Positions 36,526 to 47,099 of a stretch of DNA of 64,000 bases are shown here, one piece after another. The notes under the pieces were generated by a model. The model was given only the letters and a program-made list of their open reading frames with translations, made no database searches and had not been told where the DNA came from. The DNA comes from Siphonodentalium dalli. Lineage: Eukaryota > Mollusca > Scaphopoda > Gadilida > Siphonodentaliidae. The DNA is taken from assembly GCA_032622095.1 (NCBI GenBank), contig CP136069.1, positions 162,867,043 through 162,931,042 of the forward strand, read 5' to 3'. Position 1 is the first letter of the stretch. Every line of letters starts with the position of its first letter. The position numbers and the translations under genes are program-made.

Positions 36526-36737
36526 TGTGTATTGTCGAATATTAAAGGAACTACGCCGAAGGCAAAAGCAAAAACTCGAGGGGTACCTCAGGTTGAGTCT
36601 GGGGTTATTGGCACCCACGCAAAGGGCGCGGTATCGCATTCTCGGAAGATGAGAAAGCATCAATATTTGACTTTATTGGCAGTGATATTGCTTCTTTGGA
36701 GAATAAGACGCCAGACAGCATGCACCAGAGGGGACAA
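36526..36737 (+). other. Possible coding remnant before the 27-bp array
   Basis: One plus-strand frame reads GYWHPRKGRGIAFSEDEKA, then SIFDFIGSDIASLENKTPDS, into the 27-bp repeat. It has a protein-like composition but an upstream in-frame stop, and I recognise no family. It may be the broken exon that gave rise to the array. Confidence 0.3.
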
Positions 36738-37277
36738 AAACCAGACATGGGCTCTGATAGTTACAAACCAGACATGGGCTCTGATAGTTACAAACCAGAC
36801 ATGGGCTCTGATAGTTACAAACCAGACATGGGCTCTGATAGTTACAAACCAGACATGGGCTCTGATAGTTACAAACCAGACATGGGCTCTGATAGTTACA
36901 AACCAGACATGGGCTCTGATAGTTACAAACCAGACATGGGCTCTGATAGTTACAAACCAGACATGGGCTCTGATAGTTACAAACCAGACATGGGCTCTGA
37001 TAGTTACAAACCAGACATGGGCTCTGATAGTTACAAACCAGACATGGGCTCTGATAGTTACAAACCAGACATGGGCTCTGATAGTTACAAACCAGACATG
37101 GGCTCTGATAGTTACAAACCAGACATGGGCTCTGATAGTTACAAACCAGACATGGGCTCTGATAGTTACAAACCAGACATGGGCTCTGATAGTTACAAAC
37201 CAGACATGGGCTCTGATAGTTACAAACCAGACATGGGCTCTGATAGTTACAAACCAGACATGGGCTCTGATAGTTAC
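36738..37277. repeat. Perfect 20 x 27-bp minisatellite
   Basis: Twenty head-to-tail copies of a 27-bp unit beginning AAACCAGACATGGGCTCTG. By eye all copies are identical. Since 27 is a multiple of three, open frames exist in several phases and on both strands (one reads KPDMGSDSY repeated). The flanking DNA does not establish which, if any, is translated. Confidence 0.95.
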
Positions 37278-37383
37278 AAAAATGCACGAAAGACACCCGG
37301 ATAAACTTAAACGGAAAGGTGTCGCGTTTAGAGAGTTCTGGCGAAGAATCAAAGGCAAAGCGAAGCAGACAGTTCGCTAAAAG

Positions 37384-37880
37384 AAATTGGACGTGTGTAC
37401 AATCTATACAACCAATGACGCCTGGCATCTTGGCAAGTTAAAAAATCCATCTTTAATTCTGTTGATTTTCTCTCCACTTGGCATCTTAATAAACTGCCCC
37501 TTGTTCATGCAAATCGCCTCCGTAACCACAGAAGTCATTCTGCGAATGGCGGGTTGTGACATGCCATGCAAATCTCCGGCAACTGTTTGGAAACAGCCAG
37601 TTGCATATAAAATCGCAGTGCAGCGCACAGTTTTAAGACAGCAGGGACGGCATGATTTCTTTCCGTTGCACTCTCTGTTTCAGGGACTATACGTCCAAGT
37701 TACTGGGGCGTTACTTCCTTCGCGCAATCGGTATCTCTGCAGGAACTCTTCTTCATCGAAATGTTCCAATGGATCAGTTCGGTCTCTAAATACCCTTAGA
37801 GCACAATCCCATTGTTGCAATCGTTCCCTGATTTTTGGTAAAGCACAGCAATTCCCAAGGCTGGCGAAGGAATAGTTCAA
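37384..37880 (-). pseudogene. HARBI1-like (PIF/Harbinger transposase) N-terminal relic
   Basis: On the minus strand, frame pieces line up with HARBI1-family nucleases. They are ALRVFRDRTDPLEHFDEEEF (37810-37750 region), ATERNHAVPAVLKL in a second frame, YATGCFQTVAGDLHGMSQ and PAIRRMTSVVTEAI in a third, GQFIKMPSGEKINRIKDGFF, and finally PGVIGCIDCTHVQF. The last corresponds to the first catalytic Asp motif (family GCIDGTHV) with Gly changed to Cys. Everything after it, including the remaining catalytic acidic residues, is missing. At least three frameshifts break the gene. HARBI1-type enzymes are DDE nucleases of Harbinger transposons and their domesticated relatives. This one is too short and broken to work. 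Confidence 0.85.
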
Positions 37881-38115
37881 TGATTATCCCATTGTTGGGC
37901 ACCCGCAACTCATAAGAGACAAATCGCAATGGCGCTTCAAAGTTGGACCAGCCCGTGATGTTTCGGACATATCTATTCGCATTCAATGGCGATCAGTTCA
38001 TGTTAATCACGTTTTTGGGCGTGGCTAACCGGCTATTGTGTCAAATCGCGGCCAGCGCACGGCACATTTCCAGTTCATTGCATTATGTGTGATCAATTGT
38101 GCTCTTAAGTCGGTC

Positions 38116-38195
38116 AGAGCACGCGAATTGTTCTTTACCAGAATAAATCTCGTCTCCGACTCGATTGATTCTGGTAAAGAACAATTCTTGTGCTC
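38116..38195. repeat. Strong inverted repeat (29-bp imperfect stem)
   Basis: AGAGCAC then GAATTGTTCTTTACCAGAAT is mirrored by ATTCTGGTAAAGAACAATTC and GTGCTCT around a 22-bp loop. Function unknown; it may be a small MITE end or a structured RNA. Confidence 0.8.
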
Positions 38196-38396
38196 TAGCC
38201 ATTACTTAAACCCACATGACGTGCTCTTTCCTCGCGCTCCTGCTGTGCAAATTCTAGTATAAAAAGTGCGTCTATTTCAGACATTGTTCAAACATAAAAA
38301 CTGACCACACACGACAAGACATAAAACCGCTAAGGCCATTATCAATTTAACAACACAAGCCGGGCATAATTACCACTCAAGCAATAACGCTGTACC

Positions 38397-39389
38397 CAGG
38401 GACGTGGCTAGAGGGTCTCCAACTGCACCCCCCTTGAATCAAACAAGAGACAATATTTTGCATTATTCCATTTACACCCCCCTTGAATCAAACCAAAACA
38501 CTCCTTGAATCAGACCAAATGTTTTGCATAATTTCATTCCCTCCTTGCACCTAAGTGTTCACAAACCTAATAGCCTATTTATAAACCATGGTTCAATCTA
38601 CCCGGTATGATAATATTCATATATTTTAACCTGAAAAGTTCACAAATCCTAACATCTACAGTAGTGGTCTAACTCCAGACAAATGTACATAACAAAGGGC
38701 AATAGACAAGAACACACCGGGCCGACCATGGTTGTTCGGCCCGGTGTGAGAAAATTTTGAAAACAAAACAAGCAAATCGCAAATCCTGACCTCAAGCTTT
38801 CCTAGTGTTGGAAATTTCAAACCTCATACTCTTCCTTAGTTTGGAAATTTTCCAACTGATGACCATTTCAGTCAACCATTTTAACCAAATGTAGTAAAAT
38901 ATTGTTTTCTTAAACTCATTAGCAGATTTTTATTGGCCACGGGGAGGGACCAGGACACACCGGTGTGCGAAAATTTATGAAATCTGTACAAGAAAATCGC
39001 AAAATCCTAGCATCTAGACTATAGCCTCAATCATTGATAGAGTTGGAATTTCCAACCTGACACCCCATAAGGTTGGAAAATTTCCAACTGATGGCCATTT
39101 AAGTCCAATATTTTTACCAAAAGAAGGAAAATATGCAAATATTGGTCCAAAAACAATAAATTCCTCCCAATAAATTGTTTGAAAATCAAACTACAAGAAC
39201 ATTTTCAACCTACTGTTGGCGTGAAATTTCCAACTAATGTTGTGTCAGGTATGAAATTTCCAACTGTTGAAAATTTTGACCCCCCGGCCCCCCTGTCGCC
39301 ACGTGAGTGAGTAGATGGGCGCGAAGCGCCCGGGATGGTCGAAAAGATCGAGTGATCTTCTCCTTCACCCCGGTGTCGCCACGTCTCTG
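38397..39389. mobile_element. Non-autonomous hAT element, copy 2
   Basis: Starts CAGGGACGTGGCTAGAGGG and ends GTCGCCACGTCTCTG, flanked by the 8-bp duplication GCTGTACC (38389-38396 and 39390-39397). The interior matches 13298-14360, including TTGGAAATTTCCAAC palindromes and the CGGGCCGA…TCGGCCCG hairpin near 38722-38752. The right end has an additional segment (GTGAGTGAGTAGATGGGCGC and following) absent from copy 1. Confidence 0.95.
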
Positions 39390-39397
39390 GCTGTACC

Positions 39398-39976
39398 AGG
39401 TTATATACGGTCAACCACAGGCACAAAACCATAGCTAAATACACAGCCAAAAGAACGCTGTTTTTTTGTAGGGGTTATATTTTGCATATACCCATGGTTA
39501 TATAAACGGGCTACGAGCATCTAACTTCAGGTCTTTTCTATCACGAACTTTTGTTTGTTCTGTTCTCTGTAATATTATTGTGTATGTACATGTATATATG
39601 GTCTGCATACGACGTCCCATCATCCACTGGCTGCATATACGGTGTGCATACGACGTCCCGTGTTGTGCTTCATTGAGGCAGATAATATATAATATCTGTA
39701 TTGCCTCCTTCTAAGGAGATATTGAATATATTACAATAATACACACAGAGGACAGTATAAATAGTGATTTGGGTTTTAGAAAAAATAACAGGAATATTGA
39801 ACGTGATGGAATCTCAGAATGCTTTCTGGTTTGCATGTCGAAGTTAGTGATAAATTAGGTAAACGACAAATTTTTCACGCTGAGCAATATATATGTGCTT
39901 AAATCTTGAGACAATATTTGGAAACAGAACTCGATCTGCTTTTAAGAGTTGACAGTTATAGAGTTACTGTGTTTAA
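39398..39976. other. Gene-free stretch sharing a motif with the array spacer
   Basis: 39484-39522 repeats the CATATACCCATGGTTATATA…ACGAGCATCT sequence of the 25769-26210 spacer. GCATACGACGTCCC occurs twice (39605 and 39648). No coding region is seen. Confidence 0.6.
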
Positions 39977-40214
39977 ACCCCTTTCATGACGGTGAGCTGT
40001 GCTGGTGCAGCATTAAAGACCATGTGCCAGTACATTCTCTTATATATATACCACAAGGAGCCTCGCATATATAAGATAATTCGCTGGCTTAGAAGATCAA
40101 GGTAAATGTATGCTCTTATATATGCGAGGCTCCCTATTTGAGACTCACGTATAAAAGATAATTCATTGGCACAGGGTATTCGCAAAATCCCAGGAAGCTC
40201 CAGTCATGGAAGGA
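39977..40214. mobile_element. TTAA-flanked hairpin MITE, copy A
   Basis: Ends CCCTTTCATGACGG and CAGTCATGGAAGG are inverted. The left flank is TTAA; the right flank is mutated (TTTA). The interior contains two CTCTTATATATGCGAG-type hairpins. TTAA targets with CCCTTT ends suggest a piggyBac-like non-autonomous family. Related copies: 42001-42261 (opposite orientation), 45016-45269 and 51421-52070. Confidence 0.8.
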
Positions 40215-40885
40215 TTTAGAATGCCAAAGGGCAGTACGTATATATGCATATGCAAAATACCTGCATTATACATGTATACACGCTCATGTATCCCTAGTCC
40301 GCGTGACTGACTGTCTGTTTGGACCCGTTGTATTCTTACTATATGGGCATTCGATTGCGGGGGAGGTGCAGGGGCCAATTTTTAATGGGAATTTTAATGC
40401 ATATCTCTAAGGAAAAAGTTATGTATGGAACAGTTGTCCGGCAACCAATGCAGGTATATCATTGAACAGTTATACATTGGTTATGCGCAAGATAATTATA
40501 TATATACGCAAGTCACACCCATAAATATGTGCAACTCTGTAACTTTTGCTCCTGAGATGCTCCATTCAAAATTGCCCACTTTATGTACAGCCTCCAACTT
40601 AAGCGACATCTCAACCGACACGTGGGGATGAAGCAACACACACATAACGTATGGTAACCATTCTGGTGTCTTTCGTCATGATAAAAACATGTTATTGCAT
40701 CTCAACAAAATTTGATCCAATATGCAACCGATCTTATTTCTGAAACATGGTCCAGCCAAAGGCGGGAGACACACCAGGGATGTCGATCAAAAGACAAGTC
40801 AATTCCCGTGACAAACATAACTTAAAGTCGAATAATACCGAAATACACTGATTGTTTGAGTGGTTTAAAGCTATATTTCCGCGAA

Positions 40886-40891
40886 TTTATT
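40886..40891 (-). promoter_or_regulatory. Polyadenylation signal AATAAA for the prohormone gene
   Basis: AATAAA on the minus strand, about 115 bp after the stop codon of the 41006-41398 reading frame. Its position fits a short 3' untranslated region; use is inferred. Confidence 0.5.
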
Positions 40892-41005
40892 ACAGAAATT
40901 TGTGTCTCGGTCGATGGATCGAACGCGCATGTGAATGGACCATGCTTGCTGTATCGGAATCCTGCTCTCAGTTTCCTGTTTATGCCAGTTGGCACTTTTG
41001 AGTTC

Positions 41006-41398
41006 TCATTTTCCATAACGGAAGAGTTTGGTTGCGGTTTGTCCGCTACTCGTTTGGGCGGACTGCTCTGGTCGTCGCATGGATGCTGGCGCGAATCCCA
41101 ACGGATTGAAGAAAGATCTGCGCATGTCTCTTGGGTAGCTCCTTTTCTCCGGGGAAAAAGTGTTTTGTTTCAGAACTTTCTCGATGAGCGACTCCAGGGA
41201 TGATTGCTTTGACAGTCGTTCGAATTGCGTTAGGAGTTCTTTTTCCTTGAGTCGATCGATGACGTCATTCAGCTCATTGGATGTGCTTCTGCGTTCGATG
41301 CTGGATGGTCGGCTCTGTTCAGCTGCACATAATGCACCAGAGGTCAATAGAACGCACATGATGCACACAACAAGTGATGATTTCAGAGCATTCGACAT
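41006..41398 (-). CDS. Putative secreted neuropeptide/prohormone precursor, 130 aa
   Basis: One uninterrupted 130-residue frame starts at ATG 41398 and ends at TGA 41006-41008. Residues 1-26 form a clear signal peptide: a short basic start, then the hydrophobic stretch SLVVCIMCVLLTSGALC. Dibasic sites follow: RR at 36-37, KR at 85-86, RR at 93-94 and RR at 108-109. Expected products are a 47-residue helical, Leu/Glu-rich peptide, SYPRDM, SFFNPLGFAPASM and a 19-residue C-terminal peptide ending LFRY. The precursor ends in Gly-Lys, a typical amidation plus trimming signal that would leave -LFRY-amide. A good splice acceptor (TTTATTTGCAG) ends at 41407, eight bases before the ATG, so a 5' non-coding exon lies further upstream. 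Such precursors are processed in the secretory pathway to signalling peptides. I do not recognise the family. The gene is surrounded by repeats but is itself free of them. Confidence 0.75.
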   Translation of the reverse strand: MSNALKSSLVVCIMCVLLTSGALCAAEQSRPSSIERRSTSNELNDVIDRLKEKELLTQFERLSKQSSLESLIEKVLKQNTFSPEKRSYPRDMRRSFFNPLGFAPASMRRPEQSAQTSSGQTATKLFRYGK

Positions 41399-41406
41399 CC
41401 GGGAAC

Positions 41407-41420
41407 CTGCAAATAAATTT
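41407..41420 (-). other. Predicted 3' splice site before the prohormone exon
   Basis: On the minus strand, AAATTTATTTGCAG precedes the exon, which would begin GTTCCCGG then ATG. The pyrimidine-rich tract and CAG|G junction match the metazoan acceptor consensus. Confidence 0.6.
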
Positions 41421-42000
41421 TGAAAGTTAGAGCACTCAAGTTTGGCCTATGCACATTGACTCCAGAGCACGCACGTGTAAACGACTACATGTTTTGAACA
41501 CCACAGTGACGATTGTCTCAGTCATTGATTTGCTTTTTGACATTCAACACTATCACGGTCTTTTAAATGTCCGGGTTTATTAGACAGTCCATGCACTTCT
41601 CTGCAGACCGCAGGCACGTGAGAATCCCCCACCACCCATAGATACAAAAGATCTATGGGTAACTTTTGTTTCCATGGGTGGAGGGATTTTCCCATGTGAC
41701 TTTGTAACTGACAGTTTCTAGTCACTATATCACTTTCACCCATTTGTCAGGAACAACTTTTCACAGCCACAGCTACAGTAATATCTTGTACCTTCGTATG
41801 GGTGCTCGTCAATCGACATTACCACAGATACCTGGTGATGAACTCATACGAATAATTTGTTATTCTTCTATACTCATAAAATGTGTGCGGTTATAAATGG
41901 TATGATAGAATCTACACGATGAAAAGGTCGCAGAAAAATCCAGAATAGTATATAAATAATGTAACTATTTTCTACCCCGCACAATGATAATATTCTTTAA

Positions 42001-42261
42001 CCCTTCCATAACTCGAGCTTCCTGAAATTTTGCGAAAACGCTGGGCAAATTTTAATGCATTCTCTTTTATATGCGATTCTCCCATAGGGAGCCTCGCATG
42101 TATGAGATAATACATTGGCCTAAAAATATTTACATTGGCACTGTAAGCCAATGCATTCTCTTATATATGATAGGCTCCCCATGGGAGACTCGCATATATA
42201 AGATAATGCACTGGCACAGGACCTTTAATGCTGCAATAGCACAGCTCCCGCCATGAAAGGT
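42001..42261. mobile_element. TTAA-flanked hairpin MITE, copy B (inverted)
   Basis: TTAA lies on both sides (41997-42000; 42262-42265). Inverted ends are CCCTTCCATAACTCGAGCTT and CAGCTCCCGCCATGAAAGG. Two internal CTCTTATATATG hairpins. Confidence 0.85.
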
Positions 42262-42635
42262 TTAAATGTTCATGTAGACTGTGGAAATCATTGTAGGCAA
42301 AATATCCAAAATTAAAGGGGTTTATACTGGTTTATATACTGGTTTATACTGGTCAAGACGGAACTCTATGAAATTAGTTGCTATGCGTGTAAAACCTGGG
42401 TGTAAACATATTGTTAGCAGGTTGGGGTGATGGTTACACAGACTTGCCAAATGCGGGGAAAAAAACGGCATACCTAACTGCACATCACCTCGACCAAGTC
42501 AGTTTTCCAGCTGTTTTAAAAATGTTCACATATAATTAAGACAAATGCTTTTTACTTGTTACCATACTTGATTAAAATAATACCTGAAATAAAATAATAA
42601 GGAACGCTTTTTATTATTTCTGGTGGTATTGTATA

Positions 42636-43467
42636 ACTTGATTAGGACCGTATAACGTTCGTATAGAGCAGGGTTCGAGCTGTCAAAGGCCAAATTGGCT
42701 AATTTTGTTCGGAAGTGGCAAACAAAAACAATTCATATTGCCAAGTTTTTTTACCCCCAAAATCGGAAATCGAATTCAAAAATCCAAATTTATTTTATAA
42801 CGGGAGTGACATGGGAATCCAATGTTTAGTATGATCATCTGCTAGTTGATTAGGTGATACAGCTTAATTGGTAACACACTGCACTAATGGCAGTATACAA
42901 TCAAACAATCAAACCAAATAGAATAAAGCAGTAATGAGGATTAACACTAATGAGCCTGTGTCTATCATAAGGTTGAATGGTAGATGCTGGGTAGTGGTTT
43001 ATTGTCAAGTAACAATATTGTAATTAAAGAAGTATAGACACGGGTATTTGAAGGTATGGACATAATTATATAGAATGTTAGTTGTTAAATAAAACAAAGA
43101 TATGTATTAATTGTGAGACCAGAACATGAGGATTTAATTTGGCCAAAGTTTTTTTTTAATTTGGTGAAAAAAAAAATCAAAATTGGCCAAAAATTTGGCC
43201 AAACGATTTTTCGGCCAAGCGTGAACACTGTATAAAGTATAGTTAACGACTTATTATGGTTCCTGAAACAGGACTGCGTGGTGTGTAACAAAATTGAGCT
43301 TATATTCGGGCTTCAAACAAAAAGCGAAAGACTAGAATGCGGCAATTATTCTACGACTATAGAGCTTCAATGTTGAGCAATTTGAGGCTAGTGGAAATGT
43401 TTTCGCAAGCAACATAACCGTTAAATAGCAAAAGCGGGTGGCCATTATTCTCAACAAGATGCATGGA
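42636..43467 (+). repeat. Tandem duplication, copy 1 (with hAT insertion)
   Basis: ACTTGATTAGGAC at the left and CTCAACAAGATGCATGGACTG at the right match 43757-44056. Copy 1 is longer because of the 42669-43229 insertion. No gene is seen in either copy. Confidence 0.8.
42669..43229. mobile_element. hAT-like MITE inserted in copy 1 of the duplication
   Basis: Starts CAGGGTTCGAGC and ends GGCCAAGCGTGAACACT. Imperfect 8-bp flanks are GTATAGAG and GTATAAAG. The second copy of the duplication (43757-44056) lacks the insertion, giving an empty site. The interior is rich in TTGGCCAA motifs. A one-base shift of the right end is possible. Confidence 0.7.
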
Positions 43468-43756
43468 CTGTTCAATGTATATCAATGCTCCTCCAACAAA
43501 TTTATTATATGATAGTATTAAAAGCCCCAACAGTACTTTTTATGTATTATGTTGTGGTGGGAGGTATTTGTTAATTATGTCTAACATTATACTGATATAC
43601 CAAAGCATTGGACGTTTGGTGTATTTTGATTGCATTTAATGGGTAAGTAGTTTATCTCAAAATTATGAGATGAGTTTAAGGACACTATCCCATTTTATTC
43701 CGTGCCTTATCTCAAGTGAAGCTTTATTTTTCTTGCATAATTATTCTAAATTGATT

Positions 43757-44056
43757 GACTTGATTAGGACTGTATAACGTCCATATAATGTAGTTAACGA
43801 CTTATTGTGTTTCCCGAAGCAGGATTGCATGGGGTGTAACACAATCGAGCATACATAGATTCAGGCTTCAAACAACCAAATAAAGACAAGAATGCGGCAA
43901 TTATTCTACGACTATAGAGCTTCAATGTTGAGCAATTTGAGTGAACAAAAATCAGCGGAGACTAGTAGAAATGTTTCCCCAAGCAACAAAACCGTTTAAT
44001 AGCAAACACTAATGCCGGCGGGTGGCCATTATTCTCAACAAGATCAATATGGACTG
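43757..44056 (+). repeat. Tandem duplication, copy 2 (empty site)
   Basis: Matches copy 1 without the hAT-like insertion; includes ATGCGGCAATTATTCTACGA in both. Confidence 0.8.
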
Positions 44057-44404
44057 CCATCCTGAAAATTAAGATAGAGAATGAGGGAATCGAGTTTTTA
44101 AGTGCATGATTGTCTGTGGATTATTTCGGTGAATTAACCCGATATCTGAAAAGGAACATTCGTGTTTAATTGTGAACAAAGCACACACTCGATAATTGTA
44201 ATTACCATGCCGCCTTCAATCGACTTTTATTTTTCGACCCACGTGCACGCACGGACCAGGACGGGGGAATAAAAAGGGAGGGACATGGAGATTGTGTGGA
44301 TGAATACGAGTACTAGGTCACCATTGAAACATACTTTTTTTTATGGTTTATGCCAATATGGCAAAATGGATGTCGGGTATAATAACGAGACCCTATATAT
44401 AAAA

Positions 44405-44465
44405 GCCCAGCTGGGCGATTTTGAAAAAAATAGTATAAAACTATAATAAAAGCCCAGCTGGGCGG
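44405..44465. repeat. Paired GCCCAGCTGGGC palindromes
   Basis: AAAAGCCCAGCTGGGCG occurs twice, 47 bp apart, each with a perfect 12-bp palindrome, separated by AT-rich DNA. Confidence 0.8.
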
Positions 44466-45015
44466 TATTAGAGTAATTAAACTCCAAGTTAAAGGAAATT
44501 TTGGACGCAATACTGATTGGTTATATATATATACTTTTGGACAACTAATATATATATTTCTTTGCGAATATTCCGAAAACATCAGAAAGCTTTCGGAGCT
44601 AAATTAAATATTCCAGACCTAAGCATCGACGGATGACCGAAGTAAATTTTCGCTAATTTTCACTCAGTTTTCGCTCATTTTGGGCTATTTTCTAATTCTA
44701 TACATCAATACAACAATGTTTACATGTTGTAACGCAACTATATAGTGACCATTTTTGTTAATACATAAAGGGTTTTTCGAAGTACATCTTTTAAAACGAG
44801 TTTTGAGACGATATCTTAAAACAGGGCGCATGCACAACGCCACACCGGCCCCTTGCACTGACAGGTGAACAGCGATATGAACAGTCGACCGATCACCGAA
44901 AGGCGAACTCTCGGCTATCTACAAGTAAAAAAAAGAATAGATTTCGTCTCCCAGAACCTTGGACGGTTTTCAAACAAATTTGCTTGAGGTGACTCGAGGA
45001 AATCGTGTTTCTTAA

Positions 45016-45269
45016 ACCTTTCATGACGGGAGCTGCGTTGGTGCAGCTTTAAAGATCACGTGCCAGTGCATTCCATTACGTATGCGATTCTCCCATAGGG
45101 AGCCTCGCATATATAAGAGAAGTCACTGGCTTACAAGGTGAAGGTAAATATTGATATACCAATGCATTATCTTATATATGAGAGGCGCCCTTTGGGCGAC
45201 TCGCATATATAAGATAATGCTTGGCACAGGGTTTTCGCAAAATTTGAGGAAGCTCCGGTCATGAAAGGG
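45016..45269. mobile_element. TTAA-flanked hairpin MITE, copy C
   Basis: TTAA at 45012-45015 and 45270-45273. Ends ACCTTTCATGACGGGAGCT and AGCTCCGGTCATGAAAGGG are inverted. Two CTCTTATATATG-type hairpins inside. It is the best-preserved family member in the window. A 3' fragment of another copy lies at about 45352-45432. Confidence 0.9.
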
Positions 45270-45689
45270 TTAAGAATATTTACTTTTTCGAAAAGCTTTT
45301 CCTTTTTAGACTATATATTTAAGAAATTTACATAGTGTGCTTTATTGAAGGGCATAGGGTATGAGAGACTCGCATATATACATGAATGCATTGTTTTCGC
45401 GAAATTTCAGAAAGCTCCAGTCATGGAAGGGTTGATTAAGAAGCATCATCTGCAATGGTTTTCACTAAATAAATGTTGAAACTTAATAGCTTGTTCTGCA
45501 AGTTTATTCTTAGAATAATGTGCAACTGACATTGAATAAATGATGAAATGCATTTAATTGAGAACGCTCTTTATTATCTACCGATCTGGGCGATGGAAAC
45601 ATTGGCTGACAACAATTGAAAAGCTGTAAAATCTTATTCTTTTTAAAGCCGATATTTGTCCATCAAAACCTCATATTAATGCGCTTATG

Positions 45690-46239
45690 GGTCCAACCTA
45701 ATTATACCCACCGCAACGAAGTTGTGGGGGGGGGGGGTATACTGGAATCAGCTTGTCCGTCCGTCGTCCGTCCGTCCGTGGACACAAATTTGTCCAGAGT
45801 TTTTCTCAGTCATTTTATGATAATTTTCCGTGAAACTTGGCACATACATCAACCACCATGGGAACCTGTGCACCTGCGATTATGACGTCCGAGCTTTTAT
45901 TCCTACATGTTTTGGTAAATTTTGTTTAAACTTAGCAGAGACATTTACAATGTAGTACCATGGGAACCTGTGCACCTGCGATTATGACGTCTGTCCGACA
46001 ATTTTTGGTGGAGTTATATCCTTTTATCGACTTAGAACATTTTCGCACATGCATAATTTTGTCCGAGCTTTTATTCCTACATTTTTCGGTAAATGGGTTT
46101 AAGATTAGGGTTAGGATTGTGCACCTCCAATGGGAACTGTTATTTTATTATTTTAACTAAATGTTTACTGACATGTGAATCATCTTAGTATTTTAAAAAC
46201 CACGGGGGTATCCTTAGTCCCATTGGAACAGTCACACCT
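45690..46239 (+). repeat. Dispersed repeat-like segment starting with a palindrome and TCCG repeats
   Basis: Starts TATACCCACCGCAACGAAGT, then a poly-G run and GGTATA, then (GTCC)n. CATGGGAACCTGTGCACCTG occurs twice (45858 and 45959). The layout looks like a non-autonomous mobile element, but I could not define both ends. Confidence 0.4.
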
Positions 46240-46475
46240 CTAGTTATTTTCTGGTGTACAACAAAACAGTATATATGGTAGTTTATGGTATACAACAAGA
46301 CAGTATAGATGGTATTTTATGGTATACAACAAGACAGTATAGATGGTATTTTCTGGTGTACAACAAGACAGTATAGATGGTATTTTATGGTATACAACAA
46401 GACAGTATAGATGGTATTTTATGGTATAAAACAAGACAGTATAGATGGTATTTTATGGTCTCTTTAAAGACACCA
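46240..46475. repeat. 34-bp minisatellite, about six copies
   Basis: CAGTATAGATGG recurs at 34-bp spacing (46301, 46335, 46369, 46403, 46437). Confidence 0.9.
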
Positions 46476-47099
46476 TAGAACTACCAATGGAAATTATTCC
46501 TAATTAGATCCTGTCCATGAACATATGAATCAACACATCATCGTGTAAATAGGTTCATATTGGACCTAAATTTTCACATATGATCATATTGTAGGTATCA
46601 CATTCCTTCGAGTACTTTATCAGTAAATTGAGCTAAATTTCTCAGAACTGTTTCATCTCCAGGTTAGAAAAACTTTCACTGTTGTGACAACTTCCGCTAT
46701 GAATGGCAGTTGTCGTTGTCGGGCACAGCGTGTATCTATGTTACAGACCATCACCTCATAATATTTTAATGGTGTACCTGTCACGTACGTCAGTGGGAGT
46801 TAGACGTCGTAGACGAATAATTATACAATTAACGAGGCACGTGACATGATTTGACATAGGTGAATAATTGAACATTAAAAATGAATGGGAAGAAAAGGAT
46901 CCAGTTCAGTCGACATCCGCGAAAGCATATTAAAGTATTAACTGCATGTTGGGAAACGTGGTCGGGGGTAGTTTGAACAGGTTTATTGGAACGTTTAAGT
47001 AAATTCCCATGTATAAAAAACAATATTAGACATGACAGGCTCGAGCTAGTGCGTTGGTGATGGATTATAGCAATCACAATGGTGCTTATACCTAAGGCA

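Noticed and set aside
36738-37277. CRISPR array
   Set aside because: The copies are directly adjacent with no variable spacers, and the genome is an animal's; the same holds for the 33-, 34- and 114-bp arrays.
36511-37428. Overlapping frames of 200-290 codons through the 27-bp array
   Set aside because: The repeat length is divisible by three, so several frames on both strands stay open. Only the short upstream stretch looks protein-like, and it is unsupported.
40559-40650. Possible C2H2 zinc-finger relic (LKRHLNRHVGMKQH)
   Set aside because: The H-x3-H half is present, but the expected cysteine pair is missing and stops lie just upstream.
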